From: Gamarada debralockiae
Taxonomy: Eukaryota > Ascomycota > Leotiomycetes > Helotiales > Hyphodiscaceae
Length of the DNA stretch: 64,000 nt
Direction: 5' to 3'
Assembly (NCBI GenBank): GCA_002803225.1
Contig: NXFV01001562.1
Location: 1 to 64,000 of the forward strand
The notes beneath the pieces are model-generated. The model searched no databases. It saw nothing but the letters and a program-made list of their open reading frames with translations, and was not told the origin of the DNA. Numbering within the stretch: the first letter of the stretch is position 1; each line of letters begins with the position of its first letter. The translations under genes and the position numbers were made by a program. Positions 45,283-56,956 of this stretch are shown piece after piece.

Positions 45283-46634
45283 ATGGATTCAGGAAATAAT
45301 TTCGAAGTGGCTGTCATTGGCGGGGGAGTTTCCGTAAGAAGGGAAACTGAGCTCGTCGTTGACCATACACTAACTCCATCCAGGGGCTCTGCTTGGCGCT
45401 TAGTCTCAGACGGCACAATATCAAATGCGCCGTCTTCGAGAAAAGACCCCAGGGTCTCACGCAAGGCGGCTCCATCACTCTATTTCCTAACAGTCTCCGC
45501 ATTCTGGATTCTCTAGGTGTTTACTCCACCATCCACGACAAGGGATTTGACATGACCGCGACTACCATCAGAGATGTCTCTTTCAAGACCCTAAAAACGG
45601 TACAAATCAGCAAACCGGAGCGATACGGCTATGCAGCTCTTCGGATTAGGCGTGATGCACTCATCGGGTCTCTCGTAGCTGCAGCTCGCAAGTTTGATAT
45701 TCCAGTCAATTACGGGCACAAACTGGTTGATATCGTCGAACACGATTCCGGATCTACATGTCACTTCTCTAACGGTATCACGAAAATAGTTTCGCTTGTT
45801 GTTGGAGCAGATGGTCTCCGCTCTAAGGTTCGCGAGATCAGTTTCCCCAATGCTCCAGCTCCAGCATACACCGGGCAAGCTGGAATCATGTGGTCTGTCC
45901 CACGTTCTGAGCTCAAGTATCCGGCCAACTATAACTCAAAATTTCCGAGTGATGTGAACTCGGAAGCCACTTCCATGGCAACCCCACAAGGAGTCGTACT
46001 TCTTGTTCCCGATTCTTCGGATGGTGCTGATATGCGGATCGGGACTCAGAGACCACTCCCTGAACGAGATGTCGCTGCGTGGAAGAAGCTCGGTGAAGAT
46101 CAGGGAGATTTGGCTAGAGCACTTCACAATAATGGCGCGGATATTCCAGAACCAGTTCGGTCAGCAATTGAATACGCTGAGAGGAGTAACAAGAATGAGT
46201 TCTTCTTGTGGCCATTTTATGTCTTGTCAACGATAGATGGATGGATCTCGAACGCTGGGAATGGTAGGGTTGTGTTGATCGGAGATGCAGCGCATGCGTT
46301 TCCTCCAACGGGTGGACAAGGGGCTGGAATGGCGGTCGAAGATGCGGAGGGTTTGGGTTTAGCTCTTAGTGACGTGAAGATTGGTTCGAGTACTCAGGAG
46401 AGACTTTCAGTTTGGTTGAAGTGGAGGATGAATCGGATTGATCGGGTTGCTGAGTATACTGCTCAGCTTGGTAGGAGTAGAGTTGCACCACCACAACCGA
46501 GGGCAGGTGATGAAGGCAGTGGCAAGACAAAACCTGCAAATCCTCTTGGGGACATTGATGAAATGGCTTGGCTCTATGACTGGAAATCGAAGGAGGATCT
46601 TGCAGCATGGTTGGAAGGGAATAAAGAGGTTTGA
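45283..46634 (+). CDS. FAD-dependent monooxygenase (salicylate-hydroxylase-like)
   Basis: Two exons, 45283-45333 and 45384-46634; 433 aa. The intron falls inside the Rossmann motif (VIGGGVS then GLCLALS). Further hallmarks of group A flavoprotein hydroxylases are present: VVGADGLRSKVR (DG motif) and VLIGDAAHAFPPTGGQGAG (GD motif). It would use NAD(P)H and oxygen to hydroxylate a small, often aromatic, substrate. No membrane segment or targeting signal is obvious. It follows the fatty-acid oxygenase by about 570 bp on the same strand and could act on the same pathway or be unrelated. Confidence 0.88.
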
Positions 46635-47405
46635 AGGCAGAAAGTCAACTTTGGCTAGCCCTAGTAGTCTAAATTCAAAGGAAAAAAACCAACGATTCTC
46701 AGCTCTTCAGGGTTGCTTTCTTGCCACCAAAGGGGGTTGGATGTGTATTCAGACATTGCGAGCGAAAAGTGGGGTGGATTTAGCCATGTATGAGGTCATA
46801 TTTCAGCCACATTTTGATTGGGGATGGTGTCGGTCACACTTACTGTAGGTGTGGATTTATTCGCCACACTAATGCCCACTTCCCTCCCGATTTTTCGGTA
46901 TGGATGTGTCCTCGCAATCTAGCCGACAATGATTCGGTTGCGAGGCTAGAGCCTGGACCTCCTTTGTTGATATTTGACAAGAAATGATTCGGCGATACCA
47001 AATCCGTGCTGCCATCTGCAGTGCATCACCGCCAATCGCGGAAGACGGGAGGAACCACTTCTGCATCAATTCCGGAAGTGGGTAGGAGCGGGCAACCATC
47101 CGTCCTATCAAGTAGTATTAGGGGTCAGTAATTGATTTGAAGGTGCTGAGGAAGCGGTATATGGTGGAAACCACGGGTATTCCCGACCCGCCTCTATCCT
47201 GTTTTGAGTCCCCCATCCGAGGCGGGGGTTCGGGACTTTGGAATCGGGGCAGCTGATGCTTTTTGGTATAAGGTCCTTAGTTCTCGAAATAAAGTTTCGG
47301 GGCAGGCTAGCTTTGGAGAAATTTGAAATATTAGCACTAACTAGTCTTCTTCCGCTCCTAGTTATCTTTCCTCAAGCAACTGCATCACAATCAACATAGC
47401 TTCCG
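46635..47405. other. Intergenic with GC-rich inverted repeat
   Basis: Contains an imperfect inverted repeat: 47181-47194 (TCCCGACCCGCCTC) against 47219-47235, whose reverse complement differs by three extra bases. With a 24-base loop it could form a hairpin about 170 bp upstream of the transporter start. No gene is seen. Confidence 0.5.
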
Positions 47406-49548
47406 ATGGCAGAAGACCAAAAGACCCCGCTTGAGGCGGATCCCATTGAACTGCCTTTCACAGCAGTTGCTGGTCCAAGTGCAGACGACTCGGCCAATGA
47501 TTCGAATGACCTGCCTGAAGTTGATCATCACGTCGGTCCTCCTGCCACCAGGAAAGAGATTTTCTCTTACTACTTGTACTATGCTGGGAACAACGGCATA
47601 GGCTCCTTCCAATAGTTCGTTCCCATCAAATTTCTCAATCTTCCTATACTGAGTTTTTGTGTTCGACATAGTTCAAACCTCCTCTTCCAAAATCTCATCT
47701 ATCAAGCTGGATTCAACCCAAACGTCTTGCCTCTCGGCAGCGCCCCTTGCAGCGTCGACCCAACAGCACCATGTCACGTCTTTTGGGGAGGTGGGAACAA
47801 ACACAAGGCGTACGAATCCGTCATACTGATTGGCAATGGGTTGAGTTTCCTGGCTCAGGGTATCATCTTTATCTCGATCGGCAGTTTGGCCGACTACGGA
47901 AACTGGAATCCATGGGTTGTCAGAGGATTCTCTATTCTCTCTTACGCTTTCGAATTTGGTTTCTTAGGCGTCAAAACACCTGAGAAGTGGAGGACCGCAA
48001 TGGCACTGTACATTTTGAGCAGTGAGTTATTACTGAATTTCGAGAAAATCCTAAACCTTAACTTACTCTGTGATACAGGCGTCACTTGGTGGGCATCTTA
48101 CGTGTTCTTCAATGCCATCTTTCCGAAATTGGCACACGATCTCGTTGAGGTATGTCTGTGGCGTCCTTTGAAACCCTTAGACAGTGCACCTTTCCAGGAC
48201 TAACCAATCCAATTCAACCAGGTCCGCACTGCAAAAGAAGAATTTCTCAACGGCAATATCACTGAGGAAGAATACGAGTTCAGGCGTTCTATGGCGCGCT
48301 CTAAGATTATGAATATAAGTACGAGACCCTCTCTTTTCGAAATGACTTTGCATTGCATCGGGGATTCTGGCTGAAAACTGACAGGCTGGATTTGGAACAA
48401 CATCGGATTCGTGATATGCTGCGCTTTATCACTTGGTGCCCTATTTGGAGTGCACGCCAACGACTCGACGGAACAGAACAACTGGGGCTATTCTGTATCT
48501 GTTGCTGTTTGTACTGGATTTTGGGTGATCTTGGCGATCCCTTGGTTTCTATGGGAGAAGAGACGTCCTGGTATGGACCGGTCCCCTTCGTTCTGGGACA
48601 GCTCTGACTTTGAGAATTTTCAGGCCCGAAGCTCCCTGCGGGTGATAACTACTTGACTTTTGGATTCAAGCAGACTTGGTTCACGATCAAACAGGCGTGG
48701 AAGTTGAAGCAAACCTTCTTCTACCTTATTGCATTCTTTCTGCTTGCAGACGGAGTAAGCAAATTTTCGGGGTCATCTATTTCCCATTCAGTTCAGATTT
48801 ACCAGCTCTACTCCCGAATTATAATCTGAAGCAGATGTCCGTTGAGTAGACTGCTGTCTCGGAACTCCCGAAAGCTCTCTCACCACTGTCTTTCTTCCTT
48901 TATCAGGTATATGCTAACTCAGAGATTTTGCAGATCGGAACAACCATCACACTGGTAGCAATAGCTCAAACGCAGGTCGTGCAATTCTCAGTGACGGAGA
49001 ATACATATCTTATCATGGTTCAGGGGGGTTCCGCAATTGTCGGAGTAACTTGCGCGTACGCTTTCCAGCGTCGCTTCAAAATACGAACAAAGACCATGCT
49101 TCAGTTGTCGAATTTTGGTTGTCTTTTGCTGCCCCTCTGGGGAATGATTGGGATCTGGACCACCAAAGTTGGGTACCACAACCTATGGGAGTTCTGGTTC
49201 TTCAACGGCCAGTATGGCTTTACTCTTGGTGCTCAATTCGGGTACGGACAGGCTTTCATGGCTGAGTTGGTACCTCGTGGCAGAGAATATATGTTCTTCA
49301 GCTTGCTTGGCATAGTCTCCAAGGGATCAGCTTGGATCGGTCCTATCGTTTCGAGTGCGATTGTCGACCATACGGGGAATCAATGGACTGCGTTTCCTTG
49401 GGTTGCGGCTCTTATTTTTGTTCCATTTGTGGGTATTTTCTTCATCAGCGAGGTTAGGAGCCGGAAGGAATGCGCTGAATATCTCGCAAAGGAGGCGAGC
49501 GATTTGAGAAAGGTGAACAGTGATCAGCCGGAGGATAAGTCCTCGTAG
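47406..49548 (+). CDS. Atg22-like vacuolar effluxer / MFS transporter
   Basis: Seven exons: 47406-47614, 47672-48021, 48079-48149, 48222-48318, 48385-48570, 48624-48754 and 48934-49548; 552 aa, about 12 membrane helices after a polar N-terminus of ~55 residues. The segments KEIFSYYLYYAGNNGIG, LADYGNWNPWVVRGF, FYLIAFFLLADGIGTT and FGYGQAFMAELVPRGREYMF match the Atg22 family, whose yeast member exports amino acids from the vacuole after autophagy. Many fungal paralogues are of unknown substrate. The sixth intron (48755-48933) is unusually long for this window. An alternative acceptor at about 48906 would add nine residues, but the shorter form aligns better with the family. Confidence 0.82.
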
Positions 49549-50359
49549 AGAGTCTCACCTCAAATACCGCCAGGCGGTCTAACGGTCCAAGCCACAAAAT
49601 TTCCTTTAGAAAGAGGTGGGATCAGTAGGTATTGTTTGCACCCTAATAATTCGATCATAAAATCCGCAGAGTTAGTTAAGACGACATCCAAGAAGAACAA
49701 AACATTTTTCGTCGACGGCTAAAATATAAATTGGTCCACCTCTCGTAACGGCAACCCTTTGATCCGTCCGAAGGGCTCTGGTTCGTTTAATAATCCCATT
49801 TGGCGTTGACGGCTGCCACAAAAGCGCCTCCAAACGCCTCTTAAAGTCGAAGGCAAAGACAATGAGTTCTACTATTCGTACCCACAACGACTTTGATTCG
49901 ATGACTAAGAATGACAATAACGCACCTTAATTCTGTACGTCAAAGTAGCAAACGCACGATTCTCTGGTCTCGAAGTCAGATCCTTATCCACGAGGAACTG
50001 GAAAGACCATGAATCCGGATGGTGGTCGTGTAGCGCCAATATCGTATTCTCTGTGCAGCTTGCGGATCCAGCCAGTAACCTTAAATATCGAAATTCTCTT
50101 TTCGGGTTGGAGGCTCTTGGCACCCGCACCTGAGGCCTCGAACAAAGGCTGCACCTTTCTTTATCTTCTTGCGCGATTGTCATCTGCTTTCTCTTTCAAT
50201 TCTTTCTGCAAAGCTATGCATTCTTTGCGCAAGATGGTTTGGAAGTTCTTTCGCGCATTCATGACTTCTAATTCTTGATCTTCGACCCCCTGAAGCGACC
50301 CCTACTTTTAGCGCAAGTCAGCACCTACGCGCGGGCCTCCCCGCCGAATTTCGTGTAAC
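49549..50359. other. Intergenic, possible small minus-strand gene
   Basis: 3' flank of the transporter and promoter of the acyltransferase. It includes the doubtful spliced minus-strand reading listed next. Confidence 0.4.
49672..50183 (-). CDS. Hypothetical spliced protein
   Basis: Two frames on the minus strand join through a clean intron at about 49867-49920 (donor GTGCG, acceptor AATAG). The first contains SWSFQFLVDKDLTSRPENRA and FATLTYRIK; the second continues VELIVFAFDFKRRLEALLWQ. Joined, they read like a compact folded domain, but I cannot name it. An upstream Lys/Glu-rich exon (ATG near 50262) may belong to it but reaches a stop before a usable donor. Confidence is low; RNA evidence would decide. 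Confidence 0.3.
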
Positions 50360-51979
50360 ATGGAGGAACTTGTGGTTAATATGTACGACGAGGAGTTCGA
50401 CGAAAAGAAGGGATTTGAAGTCAGCACGCGAAGTTGTACAAGCAGCGACAGCGACGATAGCTCACGGATTAATCGTGGCGATTTCAGACAGCTTGGCACA
50501 TTCAACTCCTCATCATTCTCTCCACGGCTGATAGTTTCGGACATAAGATCGCAAATACGACTCTCGAAATACTCAAGATGGACTCCTCCAGCCAAGTACA
50601 CCAGGTTATGGAATATTTTCTCCAGCATACTACGTGTATTGTTACCAAGCTTCCTTCTACCATCACAAGGGCATCAGTCGACTCACGAATTACACCCTTC
50701 TGCTTGGCTGGATGGGCTTCGAGGAACGGCCGCACTGTTTGTCGTCTTCCATCATACGTCGCGCGCATGGTTTTCGGACAGAGCATTCGCCGGGTGGGGC
50801 AGTGGAGGAGATAATTTAAATCAATACATCATTCAATTACCGATCCTTCGAATTATCATCTCTGGATACCCTCAGATCGCGATCTTCTTCGTCATCTCAG
50901 GATACGCGCTCAGCTACAAACCAATGAAGCTACTTCATAGTGGTAGATCGAGCGAATTCCTCGATTCATTAGCCATGTCAGTCTTCCGTCGCCATACGAG
51001 GTTGTTCCTGCCTGCGGCAGGGGTTATGCTTTGCACGGCGCTCATGACTTGGATGGATTGGTATGGAAAGGGAGCGGGATCTCGCGAACCACCACATCTA
51101 CCCACTCTGGGCGCACAAATATGGAACTGGGCAGGTTGTGTGGTGGAATTGGCAGAGCCGTTCAGTCTTCGAGACACCGTCAGTCGATATCAACCGCCCT
51201 ACGATACGAATCTCTGGACCTTGCCAGTGGAGTTCCGAGACTCGTTGATTGTTTTCACAACCATCTTGGCACTTGCGAAAACTCGGAATACTGTACGAAT
51301 ATGCGTCTCCTTGGGCATAATTGGATATTGCCTGTACAAGACGTATTGGGACATCTTCCTCTTCCTCAGCGGTATGCTGTTAGCCGATCTGAGGTTCAGA
51401 CGTCAAGCACAAGCCGAAGTTCTCCAGGATCCAAACCAGCCAGGTTCGAGGAGCAGATTTGCGGAGTGGAAAGCACGGCACCCGACAGCCGTCCACAGAT
51501 TCTGGGTCGCCAACTTCATCATCGCATTGTGGATCGTTGGCATGCCGGAAGTCGGAAGAGGTTCAGGCACATCGCCAGGTTTTCAGACCCTCACAACTCT
51601 CATTCCCCACAAATATCTCGCAGCTCACAAACCTGACCTCTTCTGGATACCCATCGCAGCGGTCTACCTCGTCTTCGTACTCGACAACGACACATCACTT
51701 CAAGCCATCTTCACGAATTCCTTTGCGCAATATATTGGCAAGATTTCCTTTGCAATGTATATGGTACATGGCCCAATATTGTATAGTCTAGGATGGCATC
51801 TTCAGCTGAAGACAGTAAAGTGGACCGGTGGACAGACGGATCTGCGGTATGGCTTTGGGATAATCCTCGCGTTACTGGTGGTGTTTCCGACGATATTTTG
51901 GGCTGCTGATGTGGTTTGGAGACTTATAGACATGAAGAGTGTCAAGTTTGCTAGATGGGTTTCGGAAAAGTTTCAATAG
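50360..51979 (+). CDS. Acyltransferase-3 family membrane protein
   Basis: Single exon, 539 aa. A polar N-terminus of about 110 residues is followed by the acyltransferase-3 domain: AWLDGLRGTAALFVVFHHTS with the family's conserved histidines, AIFFVISGYALSYKPM, RRHTRLFLPAAG, TLPVEFRDSLIVF and a C-terminal SFAMYMVHGPILYSLGWHL, spread over about ten membrane helices. Members move acyl groups onto sugars, lipids or secondary metabolites. Fungal ones are often found in or near biosynthetic clusters but most are uncharacterised. It is co-oriented with the neighbouring oxygenase, monooxygenase and methyltransferase genes. Confidence 0.88.
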   Translation: MEELVVNMYDEEFDEKKGFEVSTRSCTSSDSDDSSRINRGDFRQLGTFNSSSFSPRLIVSDIRSQIRLSKYSRWTPPAKYTRLWNIFSSILRVLLPSFLLPSQGHQSTHELHPSAWLDGLRGTAALFVVFHHTSRAWFSDRAFAGWGSGGDNLNQYIIQLPILRIIISGYPQIAIFFVISGYALSYKPMKLLHSGRSSEFLDSLAMSVFRRHTRLFLPAAGVMLCTALMTWMDWYGKGAGSREPPHLPTLGAQIWNWAGCVVELAEPFSLRDTVSRYQPPYDTNLWTLPVEFRDSLIVFTTILALAKTRNTVRICVSLGIIGYCLYKTYWDIFLFLSGMLLADLRFRRQAQAEVLQDPNQPGSRSRFAEWKARHPTAVHRFWVANFIIALWIVGMPEVGRGSGTSPGFQTLTTLIPHKYLAAHKPDLFWIPIAAVYLVFVLDNDTSLQAIFTNSFAQYIGKISFAMYMVHGPILYSLGWHLQLKTVKWTGGQTDLRYGFGIILALLVVFPTIFWAADVVWRLIDMKSVKFARWVSEKFQ

Positions 51980-52465
51980 TGTAGAAATATACTGGTTTGG
52001 CTTTTGAATGCTCCGGCTTCTTGATCCTGTGTCGGACCCTACAACCCTAAGATTGGAATAGGGTCCAACGGTTCGGACCGGCCAAATAGGGGCTTCAAAC
52101 CCTGAGATTTAGAGCTCATTCAGGTGTGCACTTCCTCGGCTAGGTCCTATCCGCTCACCTCAACTTTTGGGCAACATTGAGTTCGAATTCTCCAATAATG
52201 TTCACGCATTTAAGTGAATCAATTGCAATACTGGTTAATAAATTGCTGCTAACTGTCAAGTGACACGGTTATGACTTAATTGAAGAAATAAGCATGTGCA
52301 TCCCGAAAGTCGTGCCGTTCTTACATACAAATTATCATACCTACCCCGCATGACGATATCGGAGGGCCCTTTCTCTTATACAGCGTCGAGTTGACTTACT
52401 AAATCTCTCAAACATATTGAAACAATCAGTCATTCTCCAACTCTTTTCCTATACCCCTCTGAAAA
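51980..52465. other. Intergenic, methyltransferase promoter
   Basis: Contains a short inverted pair around 52035-52080 (TCGGACCCTA and TAGGGTCC, then GGTTCGGACC). No gene. Promoter of the methyltransferase. Confidence 0.4.
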
Positions 52466-53264
52466 ATGTCTTCAAACATCCGCCCACCAGTCGTGGCCAC
52501 TCCCAAAGTCCATCAACTCCTCCACAAGCTGCACGCCCTCTCCTCAGCGCAAGAAAATTCCTGGTCACAATCCTATTTCTACGTCTCGCGCGTCCTCCGA
52601 TTCTACATTTTTGGCGAAGTTTGGGCCAACGCCTCAGATGATCACATGAGAGACAAATTCGTCGCGTTGGAAGAAGATAAATGCCAGTTCATCTACCTCC
52701 TCGCTAGGACAATGGGAGTTCGTAATGTAGTGGAGGCGGGGACCAGTTTTGGAGTTTCGACTATTTATTTGGCGCTGGCTGTAGGGCAGAATGTTACTCA
52801 AGCAAGGAAGATGGAGGAAGATGAGGTGGAGGGGAAGGTGATTGCTACAGAGAAGGAACCGAGTAAAGCGGCCAGGGCTAGAGAGCATTGGAAGGAGGCG
52901 GGAGAGGAAGTTGAGCCTTGGATTGAGTTGAGGGAGGGAGATTTATTGGAGACGCTTAAGGTTGAGGAGGGGTTGCCGAAGGAGATTGATATGTTGCTGT
53001 TGGACAGTACGTCTACCAGTTCCTTCCTTTTCCATCGACTGCTAATAGTATCTAGTTTGGACACCGCTGGCTCTTCCAACACTCAAGATCATACAGCCAC
53101 GGCTGAGACGCGGGGCAGTTGTCATTGCGGACAATACTTCCTCCTTTAAGATCTTGTATAAAGACCTTCTTGAGTATCTCCGGAATCCCGAAAATGGTTT
53201 CAGGAATCTCACAGTTCCTTTCAGGGGAGGTTTGGAAGTCGCTGTGTACTTGCTGGACGAATGA
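52466..53264 (+). CDS. SAM-dependent O-methyltransferase (family 3)
   Basis: Two exons, 52466-53006 and 53056-53264; 249 aa. The SAM-binding motif I is VVEAGTSFGVSTIYLALA (residues ~88-105). An acidic strand end (DMLLLD) and the metal/substrate segment VVIADNTSSFK follow, as in catechol/caffeoyl-CoA type methyltransferases. It would methylate a hydroxyl of a small molecule. The intron splits the LLLD motif. No targeting signal. Together with the co-oriented monooxygenase and acyltransferase it forms a set of typical tailoring enzymes. Confidence 0.88.
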
Positions 53265-53355
53265 AAAAACATTGATGACACTTTAAGGTAGTTTTAACTC
53301 TCAAATTTACTCCACTCAAGACTCAAGAGGGCTCAGAAACACATCTCTCACTATC

Positions 53356-54379
53356 TCAGGCATGACCCAATTCCTCCCCAACAGCCTCGAGCGTTTCTTC
53401 CGCCTTTATCGTTACTGCTCCGAAAACCATCATGCCAGCGCTCAGGCTCCGCTTTTTGGAAATATTCCACTTTTCCATCACAATTTGTCCACGGGCTGGC
53501 GATTCCGCTGTTGTTGGCAACTCATAAGTGAACTTCTTCGCATTTTTGAACGTAGTCATGAGCCATGAAATCCCTATGTACACGCGATCAGTTGGATCTA
53601 AAGCTTCTTTCACCCCCACTGCCAGGCTTTCAACCAGGAGAATCTCTGAACTGAGAGTCCTGGGAATGATATCCTCTAAAAAGTTGTTCTGCTCGTAATC
53701 ATCAAGCTTGAATCCGTCGTTGTTCGGGGTGAGTCAGGAGGACAATGCCGCGCTTGAACTCGAACCATGTAGTCCCCAAAGCACATTTTGCCGCGAAAGT
53801 CTGCGTAAAGAGCTTTGCTGCCACAGCGAAAGACTCGTGGCAGACGTACACCAATATCGGAGGAGTGGCTCTGGAGTGGAATCCCGAGAGGTTGGAGAGG
53901 TTTATTCGTTCGGGATACTCCAGGAAGTGGTTTCTACTTATGGTTCTTTCTGAACTTTCCTCGACGAGCTTTTTGATTTTGCGGGGAGGGTGCTCAGATG
54001 AAGTTGGCCATTTGGTCCATACGCGGCCCGAGCGTATGAGAGGTAGGATTTTGAGGAGCTTTAGCTCCGTGTGAACTATTCAAGGTCCTGGGAGAGCTAG
54101 TTCCCACTGGGAGGTCGGTTAGCATATCCTCTGTAGGAATGAGTTCAGTGCAAAAGGCATTTGAAGTCAACACTGGCTCGAGTTAATAAGGAGAAAGAAG
54201 GACTGCTTCGTCAATGGACGAAACAAGCTATGAGTTGAAATGTTCCTTACGATTATGAGACGGATCTCTATGGGTAGTTCGTTGAAGCAAGGGAATGAAC
54301 TCTCCAAGCCGGTCAAACCCGGTGATTTCTCCGACCTCCAAACAGATTCAGGAGGTTTCTTCATTCTCTTCTTCCTCAT
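53356..54379 (-). pseudogene. 2EXR-domain gene, probably frameshifted
   Basis: The minus strand opens with FPCFNELPIEIRLII (ATG at 54379), the start of a 2EXR domain, followed by a GTAAGG donor. Later frames contain VYVCHESFAVAAKLFTQTFA, typical of the domain's second part, then DRVYIGISWLMTTFKNAKKF up to the stop at 53356. Between LLT and NNDGFKLDDYEQ (near 53730) the frame shifts by one with no room for an intron. It is therefore either broken or my splice model is incomplete. 2EXR proteins are abundant in filamentous fungi with unknown function. A second, also broken, member lies at 20.8-21.7 kb. Confidence 0.5.
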
Positions 54380-54795
54380 CCACTTGGGCTAGAATTGTAG
54401 ACTATTAGGGAAGCCTTTAGCCCTCTGAATCGATATTTCAATCCCGTCTCGTGGTCAACATCAGACGAGGCTGGGAGTCTATGTTTAGGTGAGTTGACAG
54501 TAGAATACCATTCTGGCTTTCTTCAGATGAATGAAAGGGTGGCTATCAAAGAGCATAATTGGAAATGCGTACATATAGAGAAGGTGAGGCTCGGAGTTGG
54601 TCTCAGTTCCGATGGTGCCTGAAATAGGGCAGCATGTGATACAGGCTGACTTTAAAGTATGGTCCTCTTCGGTTGACTTTCTTTGCGTAGATCTAAGCAC
54701 TTCAAAATTGAAAGAAAATTGAAGTACATGTGTGTTTCATGGTGGATCTCTTCCACTCAGCCTTGTCAGCCGTGCATGATTAGCGCAGCACGGGT
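54380..54795. other. Intergenic between 2EXR gene and MITE
   Basis: No conserved frame or repeat was found. Confidence 0.35.
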
Positions 54796-55072
54796 CACCA
54801 GGGGGTGTACTAATTGATGACGGATTTGTCAACAGCCGAAAACACTAAAAATTGAGCTGTAAAGTCTGTTTTCTTCTACAATACTACCATATATCACTCT
54901 TAATTGGTGTTCCCTCTGATTCTACGACTCTCTTACACCTATCTAGCATCTCACCAATATGCGCACCGACTTCTACTATAGTACTAGATACGTAAGAATG
55001 ATCATTTATTTACGCGTTTTTTGGTGTTCTGGCTGCTGACAAATCCGTCATCAATTAGTACACCCCCTGGTG
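54796..55072. mobile_element. MITE-like element with long terminal inverted repeats
   Basis: Two arms of about 55 bases face each other: 54796-54850 and the reverse complement of about 55018-55072. The first 36 bases, beginning CACCAGGGGGTGTACTAATT, are identical; the inner parts differ at several places. The ~165-bp centre is AT-rich with no frame. Size and structure fit a non-autonomous DNA transposon. A GGGTCA string lies at or near both outer ends, but no clean target duplication can be defined. It sits 130 bp before the sugar-transporter start and could carry or disturb its promoter. Confidence 0.75.
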
Positions 55073-55201
55073 GGTCACTTGTTTCTTCCTTCAGATTCGT
55101 CACCAGTGACATGCCGCGAAAATAAAACACCCCTCGTTGATGGCTTCGAATGCCATAACACTTAATTCAAAACGGCGCTCGAATCGATAGCACTCGAAAC
55201 G

Positions 55202-56938
55202 ATGGCGGATGCAGAGGAGCCTTTGATGGGCCATGAGCCGGGCAACGACGAGGAAGAAGGCCACGATGTTGACCTGAGTGATGTCTCCCTTCTCCTCGAG
55301 AAGAACCTCCGGCACCCGGGCATTTTCGTTTGGTTACTCACCTTCTCGGCTGGAATTAGCGGTCTGCTGTTTGGATGTATGCTTTTTCGTCCCAATGTTA
55401 GCGTAAATACTAATGTTGTGGCATTCAGACGATACGGGCGTCATTTCAGCAACTCTCGTCTCAATCAACAGTTCTCTGGGACACCCCTTGACCACTCTCG
55501 ACAAATCTCTCATAACATCCGCTACCGCCCTCTTCGCACTCCTCATCTCTCCAATTTCAGGAATCCTCGCAGATGCTCTGGGCCGCAAACGAGTTGTCCT
55601 CCTTGCAGACGCTGCATTCGTTCTCGGTGCGGTCATACAAGCAGTGACTTCCTCCGTGCCAGGCATGATAGCTGGCCGCTCAATAGTGGGTCTAGCGGTG
55701 GGTGCAGGAAGTTTCGTGGCACCTCTTTACATCGCTGAGCTCTCGCCTGCGCCATTCCGAGGACGGCTCATTACTGTCAATATCTTATTCGTAACCCTCG
55801 GACAGGTGGTAGCATATATCGTTGGGTGGGCGTTCGTACAATGGGGAAATGAAAACACGGGATGGAGATGGATGGTTGGTCTTGGTGCTGCGCCTGCTGC
55901 CGTACAGTGCTTCGTTATGCTTGTCATGCCGGAAACTCCAAGATGGCTGGTGAAGGTTGGAAGGGAGGATGAAGCTAGAGGTGTACTGAATAAGGTTTTC
56001 GGTGCCGGCATTGATGTCCAGCGTATGGTTGATGGCGTTTTGAGGGGCATAGAGACTGAGGTTCGAGAAGAGGAGGAAGCTGTGAAAGGACGAAGACGAG
56101 GAAACAAGAGTCGAGCGTATTTCTCTGGCAGTAAGGACACTTGGGATGAATTATTCCGAGTTGGTGGGAATAGGAGAGCTCTCACTATTGCTTGCTTATT
56201 GCAAGGTCTCCAGCAGCTTTGCGGTTTTGTATGCTCCCCACTCCTTTACTCGAAGCCTCACTAATTTGTGGCATGTAGAACTCCTTGATGTACTTCTCCG
56301 CCACCATCTTTACCATCCTAGGCTTCTCCAGTCCAACATTAACATCGCTATCAGTCGCCTCAACCAACTTCATCATGACTTGTGTCGCTCTCGTATTAAT
56401 AGATCGCGTCGGAAGGAGACGAATTCTCCTCTGGTCGATTCCAATCATGGCCCTCGGACTTCTGCTCTGCTCTGTCGGTTTCCATTTCATCACCATACCA
56501 GCGGACCTCAACTCAGAAAACCCATCTTCATCTCTCGCAGCCCACGAGGAAATCCCATTGTCAGAACGCACAGCACCCTTACTGGTCCTCGCCAGTGTAA
56601 TGCTCTACGTGGGAGCATACGCACTTGGACTTGGCAACGTCCCTTGGATGCAAAGCGAACTTTTCCCTCTCAACGTGCGCTCCTTGGGTTCAGGCTTGAG
56701 CACAAGCACTAACTGGGGTGCGAACTTCGTTGTTGGACTTACGTTCTTGCCCATGATGGAGTTTCTGACTCCAGCTTGGACATTTGTTATCTATGCGGGT
56801 GTTTGCATTGGAGGCTGGATTTGCCTACGGCGCATATATCCTGAGACGAAGGGGTTGAGTCTTGAGGAGACGGGTGCTTTGCTTGCTGAAGGATGGGGAG
56901 TCAAGGAGAGTTTGAGACGGGCAGATGCGAATACATAG
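55202..56938 (+). CDS. Sugar transporter, myo-inositol (ITR) type
   Basis: Three exons, 55202-55376, 55429-56228 and 56279-56938; 544 aa, twelve membrane helices with an acidic cytoplasmic N-terminus (GHEPGNDEEEGHDVD). Sugar-porter marks: GYDTGVISATLVSI after the first intron, DALGRKRVVL, PETPRWLVKVGREDEARGVL, DRVGRRRILLW and RIYPETKGLSLEE. The wording of helix 1 (LLTFSAGISGLLFGYDTGVI) is that of fungal proton/myo-inositol symporters in the plasma membrane. The long loop between helices 6 and 7 is Lys/Arg/Glu-rich. Substrate is inferred from family resemblance only. Confidence 0.88.
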
Positions 56939-56956
56939 ACCATCTGCTCAATTGTT

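Noticed and set aside
51031..51636. 201-residue frame on + inside the acyltransferase
   Set aside because: Alternative frame of a well-supported membrane enzyme.
55727..56571. Minus-strand frames over the sugar transporter
   Set aside because: Shadows of the transporter exons.
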